From Candidatus Saccharicenans sp. (GTDB taxonomy: Bacteria > Acidobacteriota > Aminicenantia > Aminicenantales > Saccharicenantaceae), in assembly GCA_024653405.1 (NCBI GenBank), contig JANLGB010000090.1, positions 1 to 6,830 of the forward strand: a DNA stretch of 6,830 nt, given 5' to 3'. Made by a program: the position numbers and the translations under genes. Below are positions 1 to 5,521 of the stretch, piece after piece. The notes under the pieces were generated by a model. It saw only the letters and a program-made list of their open reading frames with translations, was not told the DNA's origin and did not search any database. The number at the start of each line of letters is the position of its first letter. Within the stretch, counting starts at the first letter, position 1.

Positions 1-395
1 TCAGTCGATTTGACGTCAACCGTGGGCGATTTGGCCACAACTGTCACTTCTTCTTCCAGGGCGGCCTGTTTCATGGTCAGGTCAATGGTCAGGGTTGTGG
101 TTGTGGTCAAACGGATATTGGAGTTCACCACGTCCTGGAAACCCTGGAGCTCGGCTTTGATAGTGTAGGTTCCTGGGGGCAGGGCGGGGAAACGATAGAC
201 ACCCCTGGCATCCGTCACCGAAGACCTGGTGCCCATCAGAGCGGGACCGGTAATGGTCACGGTCACACCGGGAAGGGGCGAACCTGATTCATCGGTTACC
301 GTTCCGGTTATGGCACCAGTTTCACGTGACTGGGAGAAAGCCAGTGGAGCCAGGAACAGGATGACTAAAAGGGGAACGAAAACTTTTTTAATCAA
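1..395 (-). CDS. TonB-dependent receptor, N-terminal fragment with carboxypeptidase-regulatory-like domain
   Basis: Only the first 131 codons are present; the gene continues past the left edge. The fragment has an n-region MIKK, a hydrophobic core at about residues 5-19 and a likely signal peptidase I cleavage after AFS (residue 21). A CarboxypepD_reg/Oar-type beta-sandwich follows at about 27-108: GTVTDESGSPLPGV near the start, then TDARGVYRFPALPPGTYTI at 61-79 and a hydrophobic strand ending DLTM. Residues 114-131 (EEEVTVVAKSPTVDVKST) resemble the segment just before the plug domain in Oar-like outer-membrane receptors. The expected role is TonB-energised import of a large or scarce substrate across the outer membrane; the substrate cannot be told. 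The start is TTG, chosen because AGGAGG lies 7 nt upstream, the signal peptide begins exactly there, and the only nearby upstream ATG is in another frame and hits a stop. A SusC-like or other CarboxypepD_reg surface protein is possible, since plug and barrel are outside the window. Confidence 0.85.
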   Translation of the reverse strand, partial: MIKKVFVPLLVILFLAPLAFSQSRETGAITGTVTDESGSPLPGVTVTITGPALMGTRSSVTDARGVYRFPALPPGTYTIKAELQGFQDVVNSNIRLTTTTTLTIDLTMKQAALEEEVTVVAKSPTVDVKST

Positions 396-424
396 TTTTT
401 CTCCTCCTTTCGAAAAATGAACAT
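392..424 (-). promoter_or_regulatory. Possible 10-codon leader ORF overlapping the receptor start
   Basis: A minus-strand ATG at 424-422 opens MFIFRKEEKN and ends in TGA at 394-392. That TGA shares two bases with the receptor's TTG (395-393), giving a TTGA overlap like the ATGA overlaps of translationally coupled genes. An AAGGA at 437-433 stands 8 nt before the ATG. The receptor's own AGGAGG lies inside this ORF, encoding part of K-E-E. Translation of the leader would therefore place a terminating ribosome on the receptor start. The ORF is short enough to be chance; no conservation evidence is available here. Confidence 0.3.
403..408 (-). promoter_or_regulatory. Shine-Dalgarno that fixes the TTG start of the receptor gene
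   Basis: On the minus strand AGGAGG is followed by a 7-nt A-rich spacer and TTG at 395-393. No in-frame ATG lies at a useful distance; the first internal Met of the protein is residue 54, inside the beta-sandwich, so this site decides the non-ATG start. Confidence 0.75.
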
Positions 425-470
425 TTTCCTTGTCCTTAATAAACCAAAAAAATTAGTCTCTCTTGTTTTC

Positions 471-480
471 TCACCTCCTT
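471..480 (-). promoter_or_regulatory. Orphan consensus Shine-Dalgarno-like sequence
   Basis: The minus strand reads AAGGAGGTGA, a full-length match to the usual complement of the 16S rRNA 3' end. No ATG, GTG or TTG follows at normal spacing; the GTG inside the motif would open only a 12-codon frame. A T7 run follows about 20 nt downstream. It lies 76 nt upstream of the receptor start and may be a ribosome standby site, a remnant of a lost small gene, or chance. Confidence 0.3.
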
Positions 481-620
481 TTGGCCTTAGATTGAAGTTG
501 CCCTTCCCATTACATAGCTATAGATAAAATAACATTATCCATCTTTTTAAGTAGTGCAATTTTTATGCCAGGCCGAGCAATTTATTAAACAATTTATAAT
601 CAAATAGTTATTAGAAAAGA

Positions 621-652
621 AAATAATTGCAGGCAAGATTATCCAATTATTT
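621..652. repeat. Inverted repeat, 9-bp arms, 14-nt spacer
   Basis: AAATAATTG at 621-629 is perfectly complementary to CAATTATTT at 644-652. A second small inverted repeat, TCCAA (642-646) and TTGGA (651-655), is nested on the right arm. The AT-rich arms and position about 225 bp upstream of the receptor start fit either a regulator-binding site or a chance feature of AT-rich DNA. Confidence 0.4.
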
Positions 653-705
653 GGACGGCTTTAATCCAAAAAAACGGATAAGGTGAAAACAAAATTACTT
701 AGAAA

Positions 706-756
706 TTGACCACCGCCCGAGCCTTAGAGACGCAAAATTATTTTATGGGTGGTCAA
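706..756. repeat. Inverted repeat TTGACCACC / GGTGGTCAA, 33-nt spacer
   Basis: TTGACCACC at 706-714 and GGTGGTCAA at 748-756 are perfect 9-bp complements. The arms are GC-containing in an AT-rich background, which makes chance less likely than for the neighbouring AT-only repeat. The right arm ends 5 nt before a TATAAT. Possible roles are paired half-sites for a DNA-binding regulator or a long-loop RNA stem. Each arm also contains TTGACC (one per strand), resembling a -35 element, but no good -10 sits at the right distance from either. Confidence 0.45.
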
Positions 757-761
757 CAAAA

Positions 762-767
762 TATAAT
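762..767 (+). promoter_or_regulatory. Isolated TATAAT, possible -10 for the GWxTD operon
   Basis: A perfect TATAAT lies 214 nt upstream of the GWxTD start. The region 16-18 nt upstream gives only T-rich sequence without a TTGACA-like match, and there is no extended TG motif. If used, it would give a roughly 200-nt 5' untranslated leader. The AT richness makes a chance match likely. Confidence 0.2.
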
Positions 768-896
768 ATAGGCAGGGGAAACCAAATTTCTCTGTCATAG
801 TTATCAATAATGAAAGGAAAGGAGCTTACTGAACCTGGCGCTGCTATTAATCGTTATGAAGAATAATCTACCAGAATTTGATAAAATAATATCTCA

Positions 897-957
897 TCAC
901 TGAGGACCTGATCAGTGAGGGACAGGGCTTCAGGTTCCGGCCAAACTCAAACCGGAA
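897..957 (+). promoter_or_regulatory. Two short hairpins upstream of the GWxTD start
   Basis: TCACTGA (897-903) pairs with TCAGTGA (912-918) around an 8-nt loop, and TTCCGG (935-940) pairs with CCGGAA (952-957) around an 11-nt loop. They sit in the last 85 nt before the ATG at 982, immediately before the weak SD AGGTGG (967-972). They could shape the mRNA leader; neither is followed by a U-tract, so they are not intrinsic terminators. Confidence 0.3.
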
Positions 958-981
958 GAGGATTGTAGGTGGTTACGAGCT

Positions 982-3072
982 ATGCATATTAATCGATCAA
1001 GCTATTCAACAAAATTGATAAGACTATTTATGATCCTGGGTTTCTTATTCTGGAGCCTTTTTTTGGCCTCTCCGGCGCCGGGCCAGAAACAAAAAGAGGC
1101 TATTAATAACCTGACCGCGGCCCAGAGAGACTGGCTGGAGATTGTTACTCCGATTATTACTGAGACCGAAAAAGAGGTCTTCTTTAAGCTGAAGACCGAC
1201 CAGGAACGCGACCGGTTCATCAATCTTTTCTGGAAGGTCCGGGACCCCAACCCCGATACCAGTGAGAACGAATTTTACCGGGAGTATCTGGAACGGGTTC
1301 ATTTTGCCGACAGGTATTTCAGTATCGGTTCTTCCAAAAGGGGGTGCCTGACTGAACGCGGCTATTACTATCTTCTGCTGGGCAAACCCCGAGAGCGTCA
1401 GGTTTTTGCCACCCAGTCGGATATCTGGCCGATGGAGCTGTGGTTTTACCAGGGTGACCCGAAATACGGACTGCCCGGATATTTTTACCTGATTTTTTAC
1501 CAGCCCGAGGGTTCTGGGGATTACCGCCTTTACTACCCCGGGGTCGAAGGTCCGGAAAAGCTGGTCATTCCCTCGATATCTTCCACTCAGCTGACCCGGA
1601 GCAAGGCCCTGGATATAATCAAAGCCATCAATGCCGAACTGGGTAAAGCCGCTCTGAGCTATTTGCCCGAAGAAAGCCAGGAAGGGTTCGGATCACTCAG
1701 CTCCCAGACCATTATTGCAACCATCAAATCGCTCCCGGAGAAAAAATTTTCTCCGGCTTATGCCAGAAATTACCTGAGTTACAAAGATCTGGTGGAAGTA
1801 GATTATTCCCACAATTTCATAACCTCCAGCGCCCTGGCCTGGGTCTGGCCTGAAGGCCAGGATTATTTCGTGCACTGGACGATTGAGCCTGACCGGATCA
1901 ATTTTGCTGAAACCGGCGGGGTCTATTCTGCCATTTACGAGCTGACCGTCAGGCTGGAGGACCTGAACGGCAACCCGGTCTTTAGCCGGACCGAAGAGGT
2001 GCCACTCCGTGTGAACCGACAGCAGTTTGAAACCAGGGCCCGGCAGAGACTGGCCTTCCAGGACCTTTTCCCGGTCCTCCCGGGAGAATACAAGCTGCTG
2101 ATTCTGCTGAAAAATAAAACTGCCCGGGATTTCACCTCCTGGGAAACCAGCCTGAATATACCGGGGCCCGGTGCTGTTAAGTACCTGAGCCCGCTCATCC
2201 TATACCATGCCGCCAGCCCTCTTCCCCAGGGCCGGGTGAAGGCCTTCTCTTTTGATGGCCAGGAATACCTAGTCAGCGCCCGCAATGAATTTTCCCCCTC
2301 AGAAAAGCTCCAGATGTACTGCCGGCTTTTAAGCTCAGATGGGCTATCAACTGAAGCCAGAGTGCAGCTCTGTTTGAGAAGCCTGGATGCGACGAACAAC
2401 CCGGAGTGCCGGACAAAGCTGCTGCGGGAGTTGCTGACGGCCGGGGGAACTCTGAATCTGGAAGCGGTTGATTTAAGCCAGGTCAAGCCCGGATATTATC
2501 GGGTAGAATTATCGCTGCTGGATAAGAACCAGACAGTCGAAATTGTCCGGGAAAACTTGATTGTGCTGTCCCAACCGGCGGTGACTGCCCCCTGGGTCTT
2601 CAGCCGGGTGCACCAGCCGAGGCCGTCGCTGGAATTCCTGAGAATGCTGGCCGCCCAGCATTTTATTAAAGGTAATTACCAGGAGGCCAGGAAAATCCTG
2701 GAAAACATCCTGGCTGGCCAGGATGAGCCGGAAAGCCGCTTGCTCCTGGCCCGGACGCTGTTTGGCCTCGGGGATTATAGGGCTTCTCTGTCGTCCGCAT
2801 TAAGAGTTTATGAAGCCACCAGGAACCGGGAAGCGGCCAAGGTCATCGCCCTGAATTACGCCAGGCTGAAAGATTGGCCGGCAGCCAGAACCTACATTGA
2901 CGGTTTGTTGGCCGAAGCCACGGAAATCAGCGTCCTTAACTTGGCGGCTGAGGTTTATCAGAATCTGGGAGAGCGAGAGCAGGCCATAAGATTTCTAGAA
3001 AAATCCCTGGCCCTTCTGCCGGACCAGCCGACCATAAAATCCTGGCTGGAAGAATTAAAAAAGAGCAAATAA
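982..3072 (+). CDS. Secreted GWxTD-family protein with degenerate signature and C-terminal TPR-like region
   Basis: The protein has 696 aa. It opens with a signal peptide (basic residues to 14, hydrophobic core at about 15-29, likely cleavage near APG at residue 34). The GWxTD-family region spans about 45-200: WLEIVTPIITETEKEVF, then FWKVRDPNPDTSENEFYREY at 83-102, the signature position at 121-125, followed by RGYYYLLLGKPRER and WPMELWFYQGDP. The signature is GCLTE, not GWxTD, so Trp and Asp are both replaced. The middle (about 285-530) looks all-beta, with repeated strand motifs LPGEYKLLILL (366-376) and KPGYYRVELSLL (502-513). The C-terminus (about 550-694) is helical with TPR-like helix pairs (GNYQEARKILENIL, GEREQAIRFLEKSLALLPDQP). 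GWxTD proteins have no established biochemical function; location is inferred to be periplasm or surface. The start has a weak SD, AGGTGG, 9 nt upstream. The next gene follows after 97 nt on the same strand. Met17 is an alternative start but lacks an SD and would lose the basic n-region. Confidence 0.85.
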   Translation: MHINRSSYSTKLIRLFMILGFLFWSLFLASPAPGQKQKEAINNLTAAQRDWLEIVTPIITETEKEVFFKLKTDQERDRFINLFWKVRDPNPDTSENEFYREYLERVHFADRYFSIGSSKRGCLTERGYYYLLLGKPRERQVFATQSDIWPMELWFYQGDPKYGLPGYFYLIFYQPEGSGDYRLYYPGVEGPEKLVIPSISSTQLTRSKALDIIKAINAELGKAALSYLPEESQEGFGSLSSQTIIATIKSLPEKKFSPAYARNYLSYKDLVEVDYSHNFITSSALAWVWPEGQDYFVHWTIEPDRINFAETGGVYSAIYELTVRLEDLNGNPVFSRTEEVPLRVNRQQFETRARQRLAFQDLFPVLPGEYKLLILLKNKTARDFTSWETSLNIPGPGAVKYLSPLILYHAASPLPQGRVKAFSFDGQEYLVSARNEFSPSEKLQMYCRLLSSDGLSTEARVQLCLRSLDATNNPECRTKLLRELLTAGGTLNLEAVDLSQVKPGYYRVELSLLDKNQTVEIVRENLIVLSQPAVTAPWVFSRVHQPRPSLEFLRMLAAQHFIKGNYQEARKILENILAGQDEPESRLLLARTLFGLGDYRASLSSALRVYEATRNREAAKVIALNYARLKDWPAARTYIDGLLAEATEISVLNLAAEVYQNLGEREQAIRFLEKSLALLPDQPTIKSWLEELKKSK

Positions 3073-3158
3073 AAGGCTATAATAAAGACTCGGTCCGATT
3101 TGAGAGCAAGACACTGCTTCTGGATAATTGAAATGCTGGATTTCAGAGCGTCAGACAA

Positions 3159-3163
3159 AGGAG
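3159..3163 (+). promoter_or_regulatory. Shine-Dalgarno that decides the TPR-gene start
   Basis: AGGAG with flanking A residues stands 6 nt before ATG at 3170. The reading frame is open to a TTG at 3128, but that start would add 14 non-signal residues (beginning MKCWISERQ) ahead of a good signal peptide and has no SD, so 3170 is preferred. Confidence 0.75.
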
Positions 3164-3169
3164 TCAGCA

Positions 3170-4102
3170 ATGAAGTTAAGTAAAATGAAAATCTCCCTGT
3201 TTTTGCTTCCATTTTTATTATGTCTTCTTTCCCTGGACGGGCTGTCCCAGGTTCGGGGCAAAGTCCGGGGAACGGTGGTTGATTCCCAGGGCAACCCGGT
3301 GGATAAAGCCGCCGTGACTATTGTCTCCACCCGCCTGGCCAGCCAGAAGTACGAAACGAAAACCGGCAAGGACGGCCGGTTTACCCAGGTCGGGATTTAT
3401 CCTGGCTATTACCAGGTCACAATTAAGAAAGACGGTTTCCTGCCCAAAACCTTTGAAGTCCATGTTGAGATTGACGGTGAGGCCAACCTGGAAGTAATCA
3501 AGCTGGAAACAGCCGACGAACAGGCCATGAAAAGCCTGTCCGGAGCCGACAGAGCCTTTATCAAGGCCAACGAATATTATAACAAGCAGGATTATGAAAA
3601 GGCGGTGGCCGGTTTCCAGGAAGCCATCGGCCTGAGTCCGAATAACTGGGCTTATCATTTTAACCTCGGACTGGCTTACAAGAAGCTTAACAAGCTGGTC
3701 GAAGCCAGGGCAGCTTTCGCTAAGGCTGTGGAACTCAATCCCGATAGTTTCAGTGCCAACAAAGAAATGGGAGAGCTGCTGGCCCGCGAGTCAGAGTTCG
3801 AAGCAGCCTCCGGTTATTACCGGAAAGCGGTTAGTCTGAGTCCCAACGACCCCGATGCCCACTATAACCTCGGGGTGTGCCTGGTCAACATCGGCCAGAG
3901 CGAAGAAGCCCAGGGCCATTTTCAGATGGCAGTAAGCCTGAAACCCGATTATGCCGAAGCCTATTTCCAGCTCGGCTCCATCTACATCAGCCACAATAAA
4001 AAAGAAGAAGCTATCACCAGCCTGGAGAAATTCATAGAACTGGCTCCCCAGCATGAAAAAGCCGCCCTAGCCCGGCAATTGCTGGAGTATTTGAAAAAAT
4101 AA
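3170..4102 (+). CDS. Secreted carboxypeptidase-regulatory-like and tetratricopeptide-repeat protein
   Basis: The protein has 310 aa. A signal peptide covers about residues 1-26 (MKLSKMK n-region, core SLFLLPFLLCLLSL, likely cleavage near GLS/Q). A CarboxypepD_reg beta-sandwich spans about 30-112: RGTVVDSQGNPVDKAAVTI, then TGKDGRFTQVGIYPGYYQVTI. Five TPRs follow with exact 34-residue spacing: 126-159, 160-193, 194-227, 228-261 and 262-295. Four of them carry the GxA/GxGxAY-type helix A, and most end in a P-N/D or PDY-like turn (LSPNN, LNPDS, LSPND, LKPDY, LAPQH). A short C-terminal capping helix ends LLEYLKK. TPR arrays bind partner proteins or peptides, so a periplasmic scaffold or assembly role is inferred; no catalytic motif is visible. 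It is the second gene of a probable operon with the GWxTD gene 97 nt upstream, which itself ends in TPR-like helices. A TATAAT at 3078-3083 in the gap could be a weak internal promoter, but it has no -35 partner. Confidence 0.88.
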   Translation: MKLSKMKISLFLLPFLLCLLSLDGLSQVRGKVRGTVVDSQGNPVDKAAVTIVSTRLASQKYETKTGKDGRFTQVGIYPGYYQVTIKKDGFLPKTFEVHVEIDGEANLEVIKLETADEQAMKSLSGADRAFIKANEYYNKQDYEKAVAGFQEAIGLSPNNWAYHFNLGLAYKKLNKLVEARAAFAKAVELNPDSFSANKEMGELLARESEFEAASGYYRKAVSLSPNDPDAHYNLGVCLVNIGQSEEAQGHFQMAVSLKPDYAEAYFQLGSIYISHNKKEEAITSLEKFIELAPQHEKAALARQLLEYLKK

Positions 4103-4139
4103 AAAGACTTCAATTTAGTCATTACTTTGATAAAATCTG

Positions 4140-4161
4140 GCCAGGCCCGGTCAGGTCTGGC
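4140..4161 (+). terminator. Hairpin downstream of the TPR gene, weak terminator candidate
   Basis: GCCAGGCC (4140-4147) pairs with GGTCTGGC (4154-4161) as an 8-bp stem with one G-U wobble and a 6-nt loop. It starts 38 nt after the TPR gene's stop codon. The sequence that follows is only loosely T-rich (TTAAACTTT), so it may act as an RNA-stabilising 3' structure or a partial terminator ahead of the stronger hairpin at 4249-4277. Confidence 0.45.
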
Positions 4162-4248
4162 TTAAACTTTGATAACGGGATGGAAGAGGGCTCTGTTTGA
4201 CCTCCCCCTTATCTGCGGCTGGCCCTTTCAAGTTGCACCTAAAATGAA

Positions 4249-4277
4249 AAAGGCAGCCGCTCGGAGCGGCTGCCTTT
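4249..4277. terminator. Strong bidirectional intrinsic terminator between convergent genes
   Basis: GGCAGCCGCT (4252-4261) and AGCGGCTGCC (4265-4274) form a perfect 10-bp GC-rich stem with a CGG loop; flanking AAA and TTT extend it to 13 bp. Reading the minus strand, the stem is followed by TTTTTC and a further T-rich stretch, a good U-tract, and it lies 24 nt past the stop of the 350-aa gene. On the plus strand the tract is poorer (TTTGGCTTTG), so it probably serves mainly the minus-strand gene and also blocks read-through from the plus-strand operon. Confidence 0.88.
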
Positions 4278-4301
4278 GGCTTTGCTGATAACTTATCTAT
4301 T

Positions 4302-5354
4302 CTACTCGACGATTAATTCAAAGGGAATTCTTTTTTCCAGGGTTGTGCCGCCGAGGTTGTCCTTGATGTTGATGACCAGTTCATAACCGCCAGCTTCGAG
4401 CGGACGGGTCTCAATTCTTTCTCCCTTATCATCTGTTACCTTAACCTGCTTGGCGGCCGGGATGGGAATGGGTTGCTCGATGAAAGGAGACTCATAGGTC
4501 ATCGGGGTGAAGGCCACGATCTTGGTATCGCCTTTGCGGATATCAAAGTTGATTTCCAGAGAAGTTTTCTGGCTCTCGTTGAATTTTGTGCCGAATATCA
4601 TGAACATCAGGGTGGGCTGCTCGTTAGGCTTGAACTTCATCTCAGTGTAAGGATAGGCCTTAAGGATCATCCAGCCGAAATAGTCCTTGTGGAAGTTGGG
4701 GAAATTTTCCGGGGTATCCAGTTGCTCGTAATTCTTCAGCACCAACAGGCTGGTGGTGTCCATATGTCCGTTCTTATAAGCATCTTCGTACCGGGGAATT
4801 TCAAATTCATAATAAGTGGAACCGATTTTCTTGGTTTTTCTGTTACCCAGAGCCGCGGCCAGAATGTATTTTCCAGCCGGCAGGGGGTAGCCCAGGTAGT
4901 AATAACTTTCGCCTTCGGGGTTGTAATCGCTGGCCGGAATGGCAAACTGACCATAGGCTTTATTCTCTGTTATCAGTTTGGGAGTGGCGCCATCATTCTG
5001 ATAAATCTGGAAGAAAATATCCGATTCGGTTTGGAAGCTGTCACCAGAACTGATCGATTGAGCCGGAGCGTATTCCAGGTCGGCATTCTTAATCCGGGTG
5101 ACAAAAATGGCGATGTAGGTCCCTTTGGCCGGGAGAATGTAATGACCAGAAAAAGTGAAGGGCAGGTCTGGTTTTACCTGCCTGGTGGCCAGACCCTGCT
5201 CCAGCATGGCCTTGACATCTGTCGGCAGGGCGGTTTTCTGCTTCTGGTCTTTTTTCTGATCCTTTTTCTGGGGCTCGGCCTGAGCCAGGTTAAAAGCTAA
5301 GGTCAGCATCAGAATCAGAACCAGGGAAAGGGCGAAGAATTTCTTAAATTTCAT
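4302..5354 (-). CDS. Secreted protein of unknown function, 350 aa
   Basis: I do not recognise a named family. A signal peptide covers residues 1-26 (MKFKK, hydrophobic core to about 22, cleavage after AQA). A Lys/Gln/Asp-rich low-complexity linker follows at about 28-41 (PQKKDQKKDQKQKT). The rest looks all-beta: a first region of about 62-190 with PFTFSGHYILPAKGTYIAIFV, YYYLGYPLPAGKYILAAAL and YYEFEIPRYED, then an aromatic-rich segment at 218-245 (FPNFHKDYFGWMILKAYPYTEMKF), then a second region of about 247-350 ending LEAGGYELVINIKDN and KRIPFELIVE. The 'PxGxYxL' strand motifs recall the beta regions of the GWxTD protein in this window; homology is not shown. There is no Cys, so it is not a lipoprotein, and no catalytic motif is evident. 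The start is ATG with AGGAGG 4 nt upstream. It is downstream of mltG on the same strand across 167 nt with no visible terminator, so it may be read from its own promoter, from mltG, or both. A strong terminator follows it. Confidence 0.8.
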   Translation of the reverse strand: MKFKKFFALSLVLILMLTLAFNLAQAEPQKKDQKKDQKQKTALPTDVKAMLEQGLATRQVKPDLPFTFSGHYILPAKGTYIAIFVTRIKNADLEYAPAQSISSGDSFQTESDIFFQIYQNDGATPKLITENKAYGQFAIPASDYNPEGESYYYLGYPLPAGKYILAAALGNRKTKKIGSTYYEFEIPRYEDAYKNGHMDTTSLLVLKNYEQLDTPENFPNFHKDYFGWMILKAYPYTEMKFKPNEQPTLMFMIFGTKFNESQKTSLEINFDIRKGDTKIVAFTPMTYESPFIEQPIPIPAAKQVKVTDDKGERIETRPLEAGGYELVINIKDNLGGTTLEKRIPFELIVE

Positions 5355-5466
5355 CTTTCCTCCTGTTTATTCATTTCACCAACTTCTTAACTGCAAAAAT
5401 TGTGCCAGCTAAGAAGGGGATTTTTTCTTGGGCTTCTCTGATGGTATCTCTAATTTGTCTCTTTTG

Positions 5467-5483
5467 TGTAAATTAATTTTACA
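5467..5483. promoter_or_regulatory. Operator-like inverted repeat upstream of the 350-aa gene
   Basis: TGTAAA (5467-5472) and TTTACA (5478-5483) form a 6-bp inverted repeat around TTAAT. It lies about 113-129 nt upstream of the ATG. On the minus strand a TATGAT, a plausible -10, stands immediately before it without a good -35. This would suit a repressor operator for a promoter of the 350-aa gene, but AT-rich sequence gives such repeats often. Confidence 0.3.
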
Positions 5484-5521
5484 TCATAAAATAAATAATT
5501 CTTATAACACCCGACCTCATT

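Larger units (their letters stand above)
396..981. other. Divergent AT-rich intergenic region
   Basis: This 586-nt gap separates the minus-strand receptor gene from the plus-strand GWxTD gene and must contain both promoters. It is much more AT-rich than the flanking genes and has no convincing protein gene. A plus-strand frame at 810-866 (18 codons, MKGKELTEPGAAINRYEE) has no ribosome binding site. Notable content: an orphan SD (471-480), inverted repeats (621-652, 706-756), a TATAAT (762-767) and two small hairpins close to the GWxTD start (897-918, 935-957). No clean sigma70 promoter pair could be identified on either strand. Confidence 0.8.

Noticed and set aside
93..107. Short GGTTGT-type tandem repeat
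   Set aside because: It encodes a run of Thr (ACC/ACA codons) in the receptor's beta-sandwich linker; too short to count as a repeat element.
810..866. An 18-codon plus-strand frame (MKGKELTEPGAAINRYEE) in the divergent region
   Set aside because: No SD precedes the ATG, it is very short, and nothing links it to the next gene.
1935..2486. A 183-codon minus-strand frame inside the GWxTD gene
   Set aside because: It is rich in Ser and Arg, typical of an antisense shadow, with no SD and no motif; the plus-strand gene is continuous and coherent throughout.
3078..3083. TATAAT between the GWxTD and TPR genes as an internal promoter
   Set aside because: No -35-like hexamer at 16-18 nt upstream, and co-orientation with a short gap is explained by an operon.
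3129..3145. TGAAA/TTTCA small hairpin before the TPR gene
   Set aside because: Five AT-rich base pairs with a 7-nt loop are too weak to interpret and have no U-tract.
3218..3658. A 146-codon minus-strand frame opposite the TPR gene
   Set aside because: It lies antisense to a well-supported signal peptide, CarboxypepD_reg and first TPR; no independent evidence of coding.
4473..5300. A 275-codon plus-strand open frame opposite the 350-aa gene
   Set aside because: The minus-strand frame has a signal peptide, a strong SD and a terminator just downstream. The plus-strand frame has no SD or recognisable domain and is explained by codon bias of the real gene.
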